DNA of 64,000 nt from Parerythrobacter_A sp963799315 (GTDB lineage: Bacteria > Pseudomonadota > Alphaproteobacteria > Sphingomonadales > Sphingomonadaceae), in contig CAWCWP010000002.1 in the NCBI GenBank assembly GCA_963799315.1, forward strand, positions 434,001 to 498,000, written 5' to 3'. The translations under genes were made by a program, and so were the position numbers. Under the pieces are notes generated by a model. The model was given only the letters and a program-made list of their open reading frames with translations. It did no database searches and was not told where the DNA came from. This document shows positions 8,851 through 16,685 of this stretch, piece by piece. How positions within the stretch are numbered: position 1 is the stretch's first letter; each line of letters opens with the position of its first letter.

Positions 8851-9638
8851 CACAGGACACCACCTATTCCGGCTATCTCGATCTCGACCGGCTGTTGTCC
8901 GCACAACACCCCGCGTCCGACGCGCATGACGAGATGCTGTTCATCATCGTCCACCAGGCCAGCGAGCTGTGGCTGAAACTGTGCCTGCACGAACTGAAGC
9001 TGGCGCGCAGCCATATCGCGGTGGACGATCTGCGCCCTGCCTTCAAGATGCTGTCGCGCGTGGCGCGGGCGCAGGGGCAGCTGATCCAGAGCTGGGACGT
9101 GCTGAGCACCATGACACCGCACGATTATTCCACCATCCGCCCGCATCTGGGCGGGTCGAGCGGGTTCCAGTCCGCCCAATACCGCCTGTTCGAATTCCTG
9201 CTGGGCGGGCGCAACCCCGACCATGTGACGCGGCACGAGGCGACGCCCGACGTCGCCGCGATGCTGCGCGAGGAACTGGCGCGGCCCAGCATTTACGACC
9301 AGACCATGCGCCTGCTCGACCAGCGCGGCTTCGCCATCCCGGCCACGGTGCTGGCGCGCGATGTCGCTGCGCCGTGGACGCAGAGCGATGCGGTGCAGGA
9401 CGCCTGGGCCGCAATTTACCGCGCGCCGGACAAGCACTGGGATCTGTACGAACTGGCGGAAAAGCTGGTCGATCTGGAATATCATTTCCAGCGCTGGCGG
9501 TTCGGACATCTCAAGACCGTCGAGCGCATCATCGGCTTCAAGCGCGGCACCGGCGGGACGCCCGGCGTGCCCTATCTGGGCAAGGTGCTGGAACAGGCGT
9601 TCTTCCCCGAACTGCTCAGCGTGCGGACGGCGCTGTGA
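8847..9638 (+). CDS. kynA: Tryptophan 2,3-dioxygenase
   Basis: This haem enzyme oxidises L-tryptophan to N-formylkynurenine, the first step of the kynurenine pathway. The 263-residue protein is the usual bacterial length and includes TYSGYLDLDRLLSAQHP, DEMLFIIVHQASELWLK, SGFQSAQYRLFEFLLG, FQRWRFGHLKTVERIIG (with the histidine expected to ligate haem) and FKRGTGGTPGVPYL. It starts at GTG 8847, overlapping the DUF4112 stop, and its own TGA overlaps the GTG of kynB. The frame is intact. Together with kynB and kynU it should convert tryptophan to anthranilate and alanine. Confidence 0.96.
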   Translation: MTQDTTYSGYLDLDRLLSAQHPASDAHDEMLFIIVHQASELWLKLCLHELKLARSHIAVDDLRPAFKMLSRVARAQGQLIQSWDVLSTMTPHDYSTIRPHLGGSSGFQSAQYRLFEFLLGGRNPDHVTRHEATPDVAAMLREELARPSIYDQTMRLLDQRGFAIPATVLARDVAAPWTQSDAVQDAWAAIYRAPDKHWDLYELAEKLVDLEYHFQRWRFGHLKTVERIIGFKRGTGGTPGVPYLGKVLEQAFFPELLSVRTAL

Positions 9639-10261
9639 GTCGCAAGGTCTGGGATATATCGCAGACGCTGCGACCCGGTCTGCCCGTCTGGCCCGGCGAT
9701 ACCGATTTCGCGTTCGAGCGGACCTGGCGGATGGACGAGGGCAGCCCCGTCAATGTCGGTCGCATGACGATGAGCACGCATTCGGGCACCCACGCCGATG
9801 CGCCGCTGCATTATGAGGCGGACGGGGTTGATGCGGCGGGCATGGCGCTGGACCCGTTTATCGGCGAATGCCTGGTGGTGGATGCGCGCGGTGTGACGGG
9901 CGAGATCGACGTGGCCGACTTGCCGCATATAAACAGCGCCGACCGCGTGCTGTTCCGCCAGTGGGATGCCTTTCCGCACGACGCATGGCGCAGCGACTGG
10001 CTGCCCATCGCGCCCGAAACGGTGGACTGGCTGGCAGTGCAGGGCGTGGTGCTGATCGGCACCGACGCGCCCAGCGTCGATCCGCAGGACAGCAAGGTTA
10101 TGGCCGCACACCGGGCCGTGGCACGCCACGACATGCGTATTCTTGAAGGGCTCGTGCTGGATGATGTGCCGGCGGGGCCCTACGAGCTGATCGCGTTGCC
10201 GCTAAAGGTAGGCGGCGGCGATGCGGGGCTGTGCCGGGCGATATTGCGGGAGCTGGTATGA
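9635..10261 (+). CDS. kynB: Kynurenine formamidase (arylformamidase)
   Basis: KynB hydrolyses N-formylkynurenine to kynurenine and formate. The 208-residue protein is a metal-dependent cyclase-family hydrolase with the metal-binding motif HSGTHADAPLHY, the N-terminal block WDISQTLRPGLPVWPGDT and the C-terminal LKVGGGDAGLCRAIL. GTG at 9635 overlaps the kynA stop and the TGA at its end overlaps the ATG of kynU, so all three kyn genes are translationally coupled. The frame is intact, and length and motifs fit the family. Confidence 0.95.
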   Translation: MSRKVWDISQTLRPGLPVWPGDTDFAFERTWRMDEGSPVNVGRMTMSTHSGTHADAPLHYEADGVDAAGMALDPFIGECLVVDARGVTGEIDVADLPHINSADRVLFRQWDAFPHDAWRSDWLPIAPETVDWLAVQGVVLIGTDAPSVDPQDSKVMAAHRAVARHDMRILEGLVLDDVPAGPYELIALPLKVGGGDAGLCRAILRELV

Positions 10262-11473
10262 GTTTGCTTGACCAGGCCCGCGCGCTGGATGCCGCCGACC
10301 CGTTGCGCGGTTTCCGCGACCGGTTCGACCTGCCCGAAGGCGTGGTCTATCTCGACGGCAATTCGCTGGGCGCGCTGCCCAAGGCCACGAAGGCGCGGCT
10401 GGCCGATGTGGTGCAGCGCGAGTGGGGCGAAGACCTGATCCGGAGCTGGAACAGCAATGACTGGATCGGCATGCCGCAACGCATCGGCGGCAAGATCGCG
10501 CCGCTGATCGGTGCCGCACCGCATGAAGTCATCGCCTGCGACAGCGTCTCGGTAAACCTCGCCAAACTCATCGGCGGTGCGCTGGCGATGCGCCCTGACC
10601 GCAATGTAGTGCTGTCCGAACCGGGCAATTTTCCGACCGACCTGTATATGGTGCAGGGTGACACGCGGGCGGAACAGCGGCTGGCGGATCGCGATGCGAT
10701 GATCGGGCGCGCTCGATGGCTCGGTGGCGCTGCTGATGCTGACGCATGTGCATTACAAGACCGGCGCGATGTTCGATATGTCCGCCCTGACTGCCGCCGC
10801 GCACGAGGCGGGTGCGCTGGTGCTGTGGGACTTGTCGCATAGCGGCGGCGCAGTGCCGGTGGACCTGACGGCGGCGGATGCGGATTTTGCGGTCGGCTGC
10901 GGCTACAAATACCTCAATGGCGGCCCCGGCGCGCCTGCTTACGCCTATGTGGCGGAGCGGCACCACGAGGCGTTTCGCAACCCGCTCCCCGGATGGATGG
11001 GCCACGTCGCGCCCTTCGCGTTCACCGACGAATACGAACCCGCACCCGGCGTCACCCGTCTGCTCGCCGGAACACCACCGGTGCTGGCGATGGCGGCGCT
11101 GGAATGCGGCGTGGAGCTGATGGCGGAGATCGGCATGGAACCGCTAGTCGAGAAATCGCGCGCACTGTCCGAATTCACGCGCGCTGCGATGGCGGAGCAC
11201 TGCCCCTCGCTGGAATGCGTCAGTCCGACCGACGCGACACAACGCGGCAGCCAGCTCAGCTTCCGCCACTCCGAGGCCTACGCGCTGTGCCAAGCTCTGA
11301 TCGCGCGCGGCATCATCGGCGATTTCCGCGCCCCCGACCTCTTCCGCATCGGCTTCGCTCCGGCCTATGTTTCGTTCGAAGACTGCGCGAATACCGTGCG
11401 AGCGCTGGTCGAGGTGATGGAAACCGGCGAATGGCGGCGTGCCGAGTTTCAGGAGCGGGCGGCGGTGACGTGA
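10258..11473 (+). CDS. kynU: Kynureninase, frameshifted
   Basis: KynU is a PLP enzyme that cleaves kynurenine to anthranilate and alanine. The first part shows VVYLDGNSLGALP, REWGEDLIRSWN and VLSEPGNFPTDLYM; the second shows ALLMLTHVHYKTGAMFDM, VLWDLSHSGGAVPVDL, the PLP-lysine region GCGYKYLNGGPGAPAY and DFRAPDLFRIGFAPAYVSFED. The frames meet near 10708, where GGGCGCGCTC would be in frame as GGGGCGCTC (one extra C). The corrected product is about 404 residues, normal for the family, and no domain is missing. The start overlaps the kynB stop. Confidence 0.9.
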
Positions 11474-11540
11474 GGGCTGGCGTTTAACTTGCGATAAGTT
11501 ATCTTTTGTGCGACTCAAGTCTGGATAGGGAGAGAGACGT

Positions 11541-11957
11541 ATGACGAAACGCAATTTCTGGAAACATGCAGCGGTCACGACAGCCACCGTGATTGGGATG
11601 GGCCTGCCAACAGCGGCGGCGGCTTATGAAACGCACGGCTTCTGTGAATTCGGCAGTTATGTCTTTCATCCGCAATACCAGAGCGCCGTATTTGCATGGG
11701 AAGGGCCATTGAAAGAATGGAGCCAATCTCGAGACAAGATCATGGCCGATTTCGAAACGGCGTTGCGCAATAACTTCAATATCGATGCGAGCTATGATGG
11801 CGTAAGGGTAATGTGCCACTGGTATCCGATAGATCGCGAAACGACCGAAGAAATTGAGGTGATTCGGGGCGGCTCGCACAAATACGGAAATTACGTCGAT
11901 ACCGATTGGGTGCCTGGAAACACCAAAGTAACCGGTCGCAAGATTCCGAAACGCTGA
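11541..11957 (+). CDS. Small secreted protein, unknown
   Basis: The 138-residue protein begins with a clear signal peptide (KHAAVTTATVIGMGLPTAAA, cleavage expected after AYA-like residues near 29). The mature part has two cysteines (GFCEFGSYVF and VRVMCHWYPI), which could form one disulfide, and no domain I recognise. Codon use is less G+C-rich than in neighbouring genes, with many A- or T-ending codons, suggesting a lineage-specific or acquired gene. AGGGAGAGAG upstream of the ATG is a good ribosome-binding site. Upstream at 11484-11498 is a TTAA-N7-TAAG sequence resembling a CtrA half-consensus, and a GANTC site lies at 11512-11516. Confidence 0.7.
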   Translation: MTKRNFWKHAAVTTATVIGMGLPTAAAAYETHGFCEFGSYVFHPQYQSAVFAWEGPLKEWSQSRDKIMADFETALRNNFNIDASYDGVRVMCHWYPIDRETTEEIEVIRGGSHKYGNYVDTDWVPGNTKVTGRKIPKR

Positions 11958-11998
11958 ACTGCTGGTAAGAGCGCTCGCTCGCTCCGGCGGCGTTGTCG

Positions 11999-12607
11999 CT
12001 ACCCCTCCAGCTCGACATCCCAATACAGCCAGTCGCGCCACGTCTCGTGGAGGAAGTTGGGCGGGTAGCTTTTGCCCTTTTGCTGCAATTGCCAGCTGGT
12101 CGGGCGGATCGGGGTGCGGTGGAGAGTCATGTGGGCCTGCTTCGGTGTGCGGCCCCCCTTCTTCATATTGCACGGACCGCAGGCGGTGGCGATGTTTTCC
12201 CATGTCGTCTTGCCGCCCAGGCGGCGCGGGGTGACGTGGTCGAACGTCAGGTTGCCGGTGTCGCCGCAATACTGGCAGGTGAACCGGTCGCGCAGGAACA
12301 GGTTGAAGCGGGTGAAGGCGGGCCATTCGCTCTGGCGCACATAGTCCTTCAGCGCGATGACGCTGGGCACGGCCATGTCGAGCGAGGGCGAGTGCACTTC
12401 CCGGTCGTAAGCTTCGACGATGGTTACGCGATCGAGAAACACCGCCTTGACCGCCGTCTGCCACGGCCACAGGCTGAGCGGATAATAGCTCAGCGGCGTG
12501 TAATCGGCATTGAGCACCAGCGCCGGGCAGGAGGCGAGATTGCGCGTCGGGTCGCCATCCGCGCCGCGAAACTGCGCCGCCTGTTCCAGCAATTCGGTCC
12601 TGAACAC
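11999..12607 (-). CDS. HNH endonuclease
   Basis: This roughly 202-residue protein has an HNH nuclease domain: CQYCGDTGNLTFDHVTPRRL with the two Cys and the catalytic His, then WENIATACGPCNMKKGG with the second Cys pair of the structural zinc site. The N-terminal block CPALVLNADYTPLSYYPLS belongs to a conserved HNH family of alphaproteobacteria and cyanobacteria, often housekeeping and of unsettled role, not a homing or restriction nuclease. I place the start at GTG 12607 because the family usually begins with the following FRTELLEQA. An ATG at 12646 would add 13 residues. Confidence 0.85.
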   Translation of the reverse strand: MFRTELLEQAAQFRGADGDPTRNLASCPALVLNADYTPLSYYPLSLWPWQTAVKAVFLDRVTIVEAYDREVHSPSLDMAVPSVIALKDYVRQSEWPAFTRFNLFLRDRFTCQYCGDTGNLTFDHVTPRRLGGKTTWENIATACGPCNMKKGGRTPKQAHMTLHRTPIRPTSWQLQQKGKSYPPNFLHETWRDWLYWDVELEG

Positions 12608-12723
12608 GTCGCTCGTTCCTTTCCGATCAGGTTGGCACCAATGCATTCGCGCCGGAAAGCGTCAAGTCCGTTACAGGTGCGCTATCCACAATCGGCGCGC
12701 GCCGGAGTAGGGCGGACGGCGTG

Positions 12724-13579
12724 ATGGTAACGCGCTTCGCCCCCAGCCCGAACGGCCTGCTGCATGCCGGGCATGCCTACGCCGCCATCGTGGCGCACGA
12801 TCTGGCGCGCACAGTAGCAGGCGGGCGGTTCCTGCTGCGGATCGAGGATATCGACGGGGCGCGCAGCAAGCCGGAACTGGCGCAGGCCGCACGCAACGAT
12901 CTGGCGTGGCTGGGGCTGGATTGGGAGGAGGTCGCGCCGCAATCGACCCGGCTGGCGCGCTATAGCGATGCCGTGGCGCGGCTGGAGGCCGACGGGCTGC
13001 TCTATCGCTGCACCTGCACCCGGCGCGAGATTGCTGCGGCGGCGACGGTGCAGGGGCCGGACGGGCCGCTCTATCCCGGAACCTGCCGGGGACGCACCAT
13101 CGGGCCGAAGACGCCGCATGTCCTGCGGCTCGACGTGGCGAAGGCTGTTGCGCGAACGGGGCCGCTGACGCTGGTACGACGATCTGGCCGGCCCGCAAAC
13201 CGCTGACCCGGCGCTGCTGGGCGATGTCGTGCTGGTGCGGCGCAGCGAGCCTGCCAGCTATCACCTGGCCGTCACGCTGGACGATGCGGCGGATGGCGTC
13301 ACGCATGTGGTGCGCGGGCGCGACCTGTTTGCGGCAACGCATATCCACCGCACCTTGCAGGCGCTGCTCGACCTGCCGGTGCCGCGCTGGCATCACCATC
13401 CGCTGCTGCTGGATGCGGACGGACGCAAGCTGGCAAAACGCGACGGCTCGCCTCCGCTGGCGGATTTGCGCGAAAGCGGTGTCGATGGCGCACAATTTGC
13501 AGCCGATTTGCGGGCCGGGCGTTGGCCGCAAGACATATCGCTTGAAAGTCACTCGAAAACATCAGCGCTGAACGACTAG
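12724..13579 (+). CDS. gluQ: Glutamyl-Q tRNA(Asp) synthetase, frameshifted
   Basis: GluQ activates glutamate and attaches it to the queuosine base of tRNA(Asp). The protein resembles a truncated GluRS without anticodon-binding domain: FAPSPNGLLHAGHAYAA (HIGH-type motif HAGH), LLRIEDIDGAR, a zinc-site region with CTCTRREI and YPGTCRG, and the KMSKS-like KLAKRDG near the C-terminus. The frame breaks near 13167: removing one base restores LTWYDDLAGPQTADPALLGD and the rest to 13579. Corrected length is about 284 residues, as expected. ATG at 12724 is chosen over the GTG three bases before it. Confidence 0.88.
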
Positions 13580-13589
13580 ATAGACGACC

Positions 13590-13820
13590 ATGACAACATT
13601 CCTCGTAATCGTCCTGCTGATCCTGATGGCGCTGGTCGTCGTCAGCCTGGTCAAGGGCATCATCGCGTTCCTGAAAACCACCAAGGTCGATCTGGAGAAC
13701 CAGACCGGCGAAACCATGACCGAGATGCAGACCTTGCAGAACAAGGCGATGTTCAACCGCATCAAGTACCAGGCGCTGGCCATCGTGGTGGTCGCGGTCA
13801 TCATGATGATCGCCAAATAG
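13590..13820 (+). CDS. Twin-transmembrane-helix small protein
   Basis: This 76-residue protein has two hydrophobic helices, residues 4-26 (FLVIVLLILMALVVVSLVKG) and 60-75 (YQALAIVVVAVIMMIAK), joined by an acidic loop with the motif NKAMFNRIKYQ. It matches the small HIG1-like twin-helix proteins of alphaproteobacteria, some of which associate with respiratory complexes. That role is family knowledge, not shown here. It sits between gluQ and the cobalamin adenosyltransferase with gaps of about 10 bases, so the three are probably co-transcribed. Confidence 0.82.
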   Translation: MTTFLVIVLLILMALVVVSLVKGIIAFLKTTKVDLENQTGETMTEMQTLQNKAMFNRIKYQALAIVVVAVIMMIAK

Positions 13821-13830
13821 CCTGGCTACA

Positions 13831-14406
13831 ATGGTCAAGCTGAACAGGATTTACACCCGCACCGGGGATGATGGCACCACCGGCCTGGTCGATGGCAGCC
13901 GCACGCCCAAGGACGGCGCACGGATCGACGCGATCGGCGTGGTGGACGAAGCGAACAGCGCGCTGGGCCACGCCGCAGTTGCGCTGGCGGACAGCGACCA
14001 CGCCGCCGACCTGTTCCGCATCCAGAACGACCTGTTCGACCTGGGCGCGGACCTGGCGACGCCTGCCGGGGATGGCGATTTCGCGCCTTCGGAAATGGTG
14101 TTGCGCATGGTGCCTTCGCAGACCGAGTGGCTGGAGCAGCGCATCGACGCGGCGAACGAGCGGCTGTCGCCCCTGACCAGCTTCGTGCTGCCCGGTGGCA
14201 GCGAAGCGGCGGCGCGGCTGCATGTCGCGCGCGCGGCGGTGCGGCGGGCGGAGCGGGCGATGGTGGCGTTTGCCGCGCAGGATGCCGCCAACCCGGCGGC
14301 GCTTGCCTATATCAATCGCCTGTCCGATTACCTGTTCGTGCTGGCGCGGGTCGCAAACGACGATGGCGCGGGCGATGTGAACTGGCAGCCGGGCGCCAAC
14401 CGCTAG
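13831..14406 (+). CDS. PduO-type cob(I)alamin adenosyltransferase
   Basis: The enzyme transfers the 5'-deoxyadenosyl group of ATP to cob(I)alamin, giving coenzyme B12. The 191-residue protein has the PduO signatures YTRTGDDGTTGLVDGSR (ATP-binding N-terminus), IDAIGVVDEANSALG, FVLPGGSEAAARLHVAR (with the Arg that contacts ATP) and YINRLSDYLFVLAR. The frame is intact and the length normal. It lies ten bases after the twin-helix protein gene. No B12-dependent mutase is in this window. Confidence 0.93.
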   Translation: MVKLNRIYTRTGDDGTTGLVDGSRTPKDGARIDAIGVVDEANSALGHAAVALADSDHAADLFRIQNDLFDLGADLATPAGDGDFAPSEMVLRMVPSQTEWLEQRIDAANERLSPLTSFVLPGGSEAAARLHVARAAVRRAERAMVAFAAQDAANPAALAYINRLSDYLFVLARVANDDGAGDVNWQPGANR

Positions 14407-14416
14407 TCCAAGACTG

Positions 14417-14454
14417 CTGGCCCAACACCACTGGCCCAACACCACTGGCCAAAC
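14417..14454. repeat. Short tandem repeat, 14-bp unit
   Basis: CTGGCCCAACACCA occurs twice in tandem (14417-14430 and 14431-14444) and is followed by a partial third unit, CTGGCCAAAC. It begins about ten bases after the adenosyltransferase stop. I see no coding or regulatory signal attached to it. Confidence 0.75.
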
Positions 14455-14507
14455 CCGCACACCCCCGCTACGCGCTCGCTTTTGCTGCAAGTGCGAAGGA
14501 TAGTGTT

Positions 14508-15389
14508 TTGGCTCTCACGGAACGAACGGTCGCCGTTATCGGCGCAGGCCAGATGGGTTCGGGTATCGCCCAGACCATCGCGCAGCAGGGCGGGCAAGTG
14601 CTGCTTTCCGATGTCAGCATGGACCTCGCCACTGCGGCGGTCGGCAAGATCGAACAGGGGATGGGCCGGCTGGTCGGCAAGGGCAAGCTGGACGTGGCCG
14701 ACGCCGAAGCAGCGCTGAAACGCATCACGCCGGTCGCCGACTATGCGCCGATGGCGGATGCCAGCCTCATCATCGAAGCGGCCACCGAGCGCGAGCCGAT
14801 CAAGCAGGCGATATTCGAAAGCGCGGGCAAGGTGCTGGCCGACGATGCGATCATGGCCTCCAACACCAGCTCCATCCCGATCACCCGCATGGCCAATTAT
14901 GCGCCCGATGCGGCGCGGTTCATCGGCCTGCATTTCTTCAACCCGGTGCCGGTCATGGGCCTGATCGAAGTCATTCCCGGCCTTGCCACCGCGCAGGCCA
15001 CCACGGACCGCACCGTCGCTTTCGCCGAAGCGCTGGGCAAGGAAGTGGTGCTGTCGCAGGACGAGCCGGGCTTCGTGGTCAACCGCATCCTGCTGCCGAT
15101 GATCAACGAAGCGATCTTCGTGCTGGGCCAGTCGACTGCCAATATCGAGGATATCGACAAGGGCTGCCGCCTCGGCCTCAACCATCCGATGGGGCCGCTG
15201 CAACTGGCGGATTTCGTCGGGCTGGATACCTGCCTCGACATCATCATGGTGCTCTACAACACCACCGGTGACAGCAAGTACCGGCCCGCGCCGCTGCTCG
15301 TGAAATATGTCGAGGCCGGCTGGCTGGGGCGCAAGACCGGGCGCGGCTTTTACGACTATACCGGCGATGCGCCCGTTCCGACCCGCTAA
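14508..15389 (+). CDS. 3-hydroxybutyryl-CoA dehydrogenase
   Basis: This enzyme oxidises (S)-3-hydroxybutyryl-CoA with NAD(P)+, or reduces acetoacetyl-CoA in the reverse direction. The 293-residue protein has the Rossmann motif VAVIGAGQMGSGIAQTIA, the NAD-pocket segment ASNTSSIPIT, the catalytic His in IGLHFFNPVPVMGLIEVI, QDEPGFVVNRILLPMINEA and the C-terminal GWLGRKTGRGFYDY. The frame is intact. No ATG precedes the Rossmann strand; TTG at 14508 is the most plausible start. The CoA-transferase genes at 43939-45300 act on a related metabolite, but there is no local operon. Confidence 0.92.
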   Translation: MALTERTVAVIGAGQMGSGIAQTIAQQGGQVLLSDVSMDLATAAVGKIEQGMGRLVGKGKLDVADAEAALKRITPVADYAPMADASLIIEAATEREPIKQAIFESAGKVLADDAIMASNTSSIPITRMANYAPDAARFIGLHFFNPVPVMGLIEVIPGLATAQATTDRTVAFAEALGKEVVLSQDEPGFVVNRILLPMINEAIFVLGQSTANIEDIDKGCRLGLNHPMGPLQLADFVGLDTCLDIIMVLYNTTGDSKYRPAPLLVKYVEAGWLGRKTGRGFYDYTGDAPVPTR

Positions 15390-15443
15390 GGCTTGGAACC
15401 CCGCACCCGTGCCGCCCGTTGGTTGGCAAAAGGAGATTACCCC

Positions 15444-15809
15444 ATGAGCCAGAAACAGAACCAGGGCGGCCAGAGCCAGGAACAGCGCCAGGCGAACCTC
15501 GCGCCCGAAAACCACAATGACGAGCAGGACGATCACCGCTCGCAGGCGCAGGAAGTGGCCGAACAGGCGCGCAAGCCATCAAGTCACCAGTCCAGCCCGA
15601 CCGAAAGCACCAAGCCCGCAGACAATCCCGCAGGCACGGTAGGCTTGGGCGCGAAGGACGTGCCCGACACCATCGACAAGATGCGCGAGATGGAAACCAG
15701 CGGCCGCATCGACATGGATGCGTTCGAAGGCGAGCCGAACCATGACGACAATGTCGACAAGTTCGGTGCGGACAAGAAGCTGGACGGGCTGCGCGGCGAC
15801 GGCACCTGA
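15444..15809 (+). CDS. Hydrophilic protein of unknown function
   Basis: This 121-residue protein is highly polar: the first 65 residues are rich in Gln, Glu, Asn and His (NQGGQSQEQRQANL, QDDHRSQAQEVAEQARKPSS), and the C-terminal part carries VPDTIDKMREMETSGRIDMD followed by FGADKKLDGLRGDGT. There is no signal peptide, membrane segment or cysteine. It looks largely disordered, like small stress-related proteins of sphingomonads, but I recognise no family. AAAGGAGATTA gives a strong ribosome-binding site for the ATG at 15444. The frame is intact. Confidence 0.72.
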   Translation: MSQKQNQGGQSQEQRQANLAPENHNDEQDDHRSQAQEVAEQARKPSSHQSSPTESTKPADNPAGTVGLGAKDVPDTIDKMREMETSGRIDMDAFEGEPNHDDNVDKFGADKKLDGLRGDGT

Positions 15810-15831
15810 GCCATGTGGCGAGGGGCGGTCG

Positions 15832-16254
15832 CTAGAGAGCGCCGCCCTCCGCACCGCCTTCGCGCAGCAGCCACAACGCTATGGTCAGCAGGATTGCACC
15901 CGCCGTGACGATATAGCTCAGCCAGCGCATGTGCAGCCGCTTCGGCGCTTTTACGTCATGCGTGTGCAACCGGGCAAGACTTGCGCAGGCCCGGCTTTGT
16001 GCCGACCATGCGATTGCGCCGCCCATCAGGATAAAAATCGTCGCAATGGCCTGTGCTAGCCACGGGGGTTCGAATGCGCCGAATACGGCACGAAACCCCA
16101 ACCCGATACCGATGGCGGCGAAGGCCGTTCTCAGCCAGCCGGCATAGGTTCGTTCCGTCGCCTGAACCGTGCGGTCCTCGGCCCAGTCGGTCCGGTCTTC
16201 GGCAAAATCGGTCCGTTTTTCCGCAAGTTCGTTGCTGCTATTCGTATCCGCCAT
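15832..16254 (-). CDS. YidH/DUF202 family membrane protein
   Basis: The 140-residue protein matches DUF202 (YidH): LAEKRTDFAEDRTDWAEDRT forms an unusual N-terminal charged repeat, followed by RTYAGWLRTAFAAIGIGLGF, the diagnostic block entering the first helix. Three membrane segments are visible: IGIGLGFRAVFGAF, IATIFILMGGAIAWSA and YIVTAGAILLTIALWLL. Function is unknown. It starts inside the 3' end of the upstream gene (16238-16660) with a 17-base overlap, so the two are likely coupled. The charged repeat (FAEDRTDW-AEDRTVQ) reads like a short coiled segment. Confidence 0.8.
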   Translation of the reverse strand: MADTNSSNELAEKRTDFAEDRTDWAEDRTVQATERTYAGWLRTAFAAIGIGLGFRAVFGAFEPPWLAQAIATIFILMGGAIAWSAQSRACASLARLHTHDVKAPKRLHMRWLSYIVTAGAILLTIALWLLREGGAEGGAL

Positions 16255-16660
16255 CGGGTAGGGGAACGATGCGCACCCCGCCCGGTTCCCCGCCTTCGAC
16301 GACCGCGCCCCCGTCATCGTCATCATCGTCGAAACCATCGGGGGTGGGATCGAACCCGTCAGGATCGGTGCCGACCGGATCGTAACCGGATGCATCGTCC
16401 ATCGCGCGCGGGGTGCTGGTGGTGCTGGTGGAGCGGTCCGGAGAATCGTCGGTTTGCGGCACCACGATGGTGCGGCGCAGGCCGGGCGTGCCGGGTTGCT
16501 CGACTTCTTTTTCCAGCGCGGCTTTCTCTCCTACGAACTGGCTTGTCGCGCGCTGGATCGTGCCGTCTTCCTCGTCGGTGCCGACCAGCGACGCGGTGCT
16601 GACCAGCGCCATGCCGACAAACGCCATCGCGGCGTAGCGTCCCTTGAACATGTAACTCAT
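16238..16660 (-). CDS. Exported protein with Asp/Gly-rich tail, unknown
   Basis: The 140-residue protein starts with a short hydrophobic segment (YAAMAFVGMALVSTASLVG) that could be a signal peptide or anchor. The rest is polar, with a Thr/Ser-rich stretch (RSTSTTSTPRA) and an acidic tail in which DPVGTDPDGFDPTPDGFD leads into seven consecutive Asp. Such Asp-Gly-rich repeats often bind Ca2+, but no canonical RTX nonapeptide is present. It overlaps the DUF202 membrane protein gene, suggesting co-expression. I do not recognise a family. The 3' end of mutS lies about 25 bases away on the same strand. Confidence 0.6.
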   Translation of the reverse strand: MSYMFKGRYAAMAFVGMALVSTASLVGTDEEDGTIQRATSQFVGEKAALEKEVEQPGTPGLRRTIVVPQTDDSPDRSTSTTSTPRAMDDASGYDPVGTDPDGFDPTPDGFDDDDDDGGAVVEGGEPGGVRIVPLPDGGYE

Positions 16661-16685
16661 GTCGCCCGGTGTAGCGCGCGAAGGG

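Noticed and set aside
14403..15536. 377-codon open frame on the minus strand opposite the hydroxybutyryl-CoA dehydrogenase
   Set aside because: Antisense to a conserved enzyme; no domain or ribosome-binding site.
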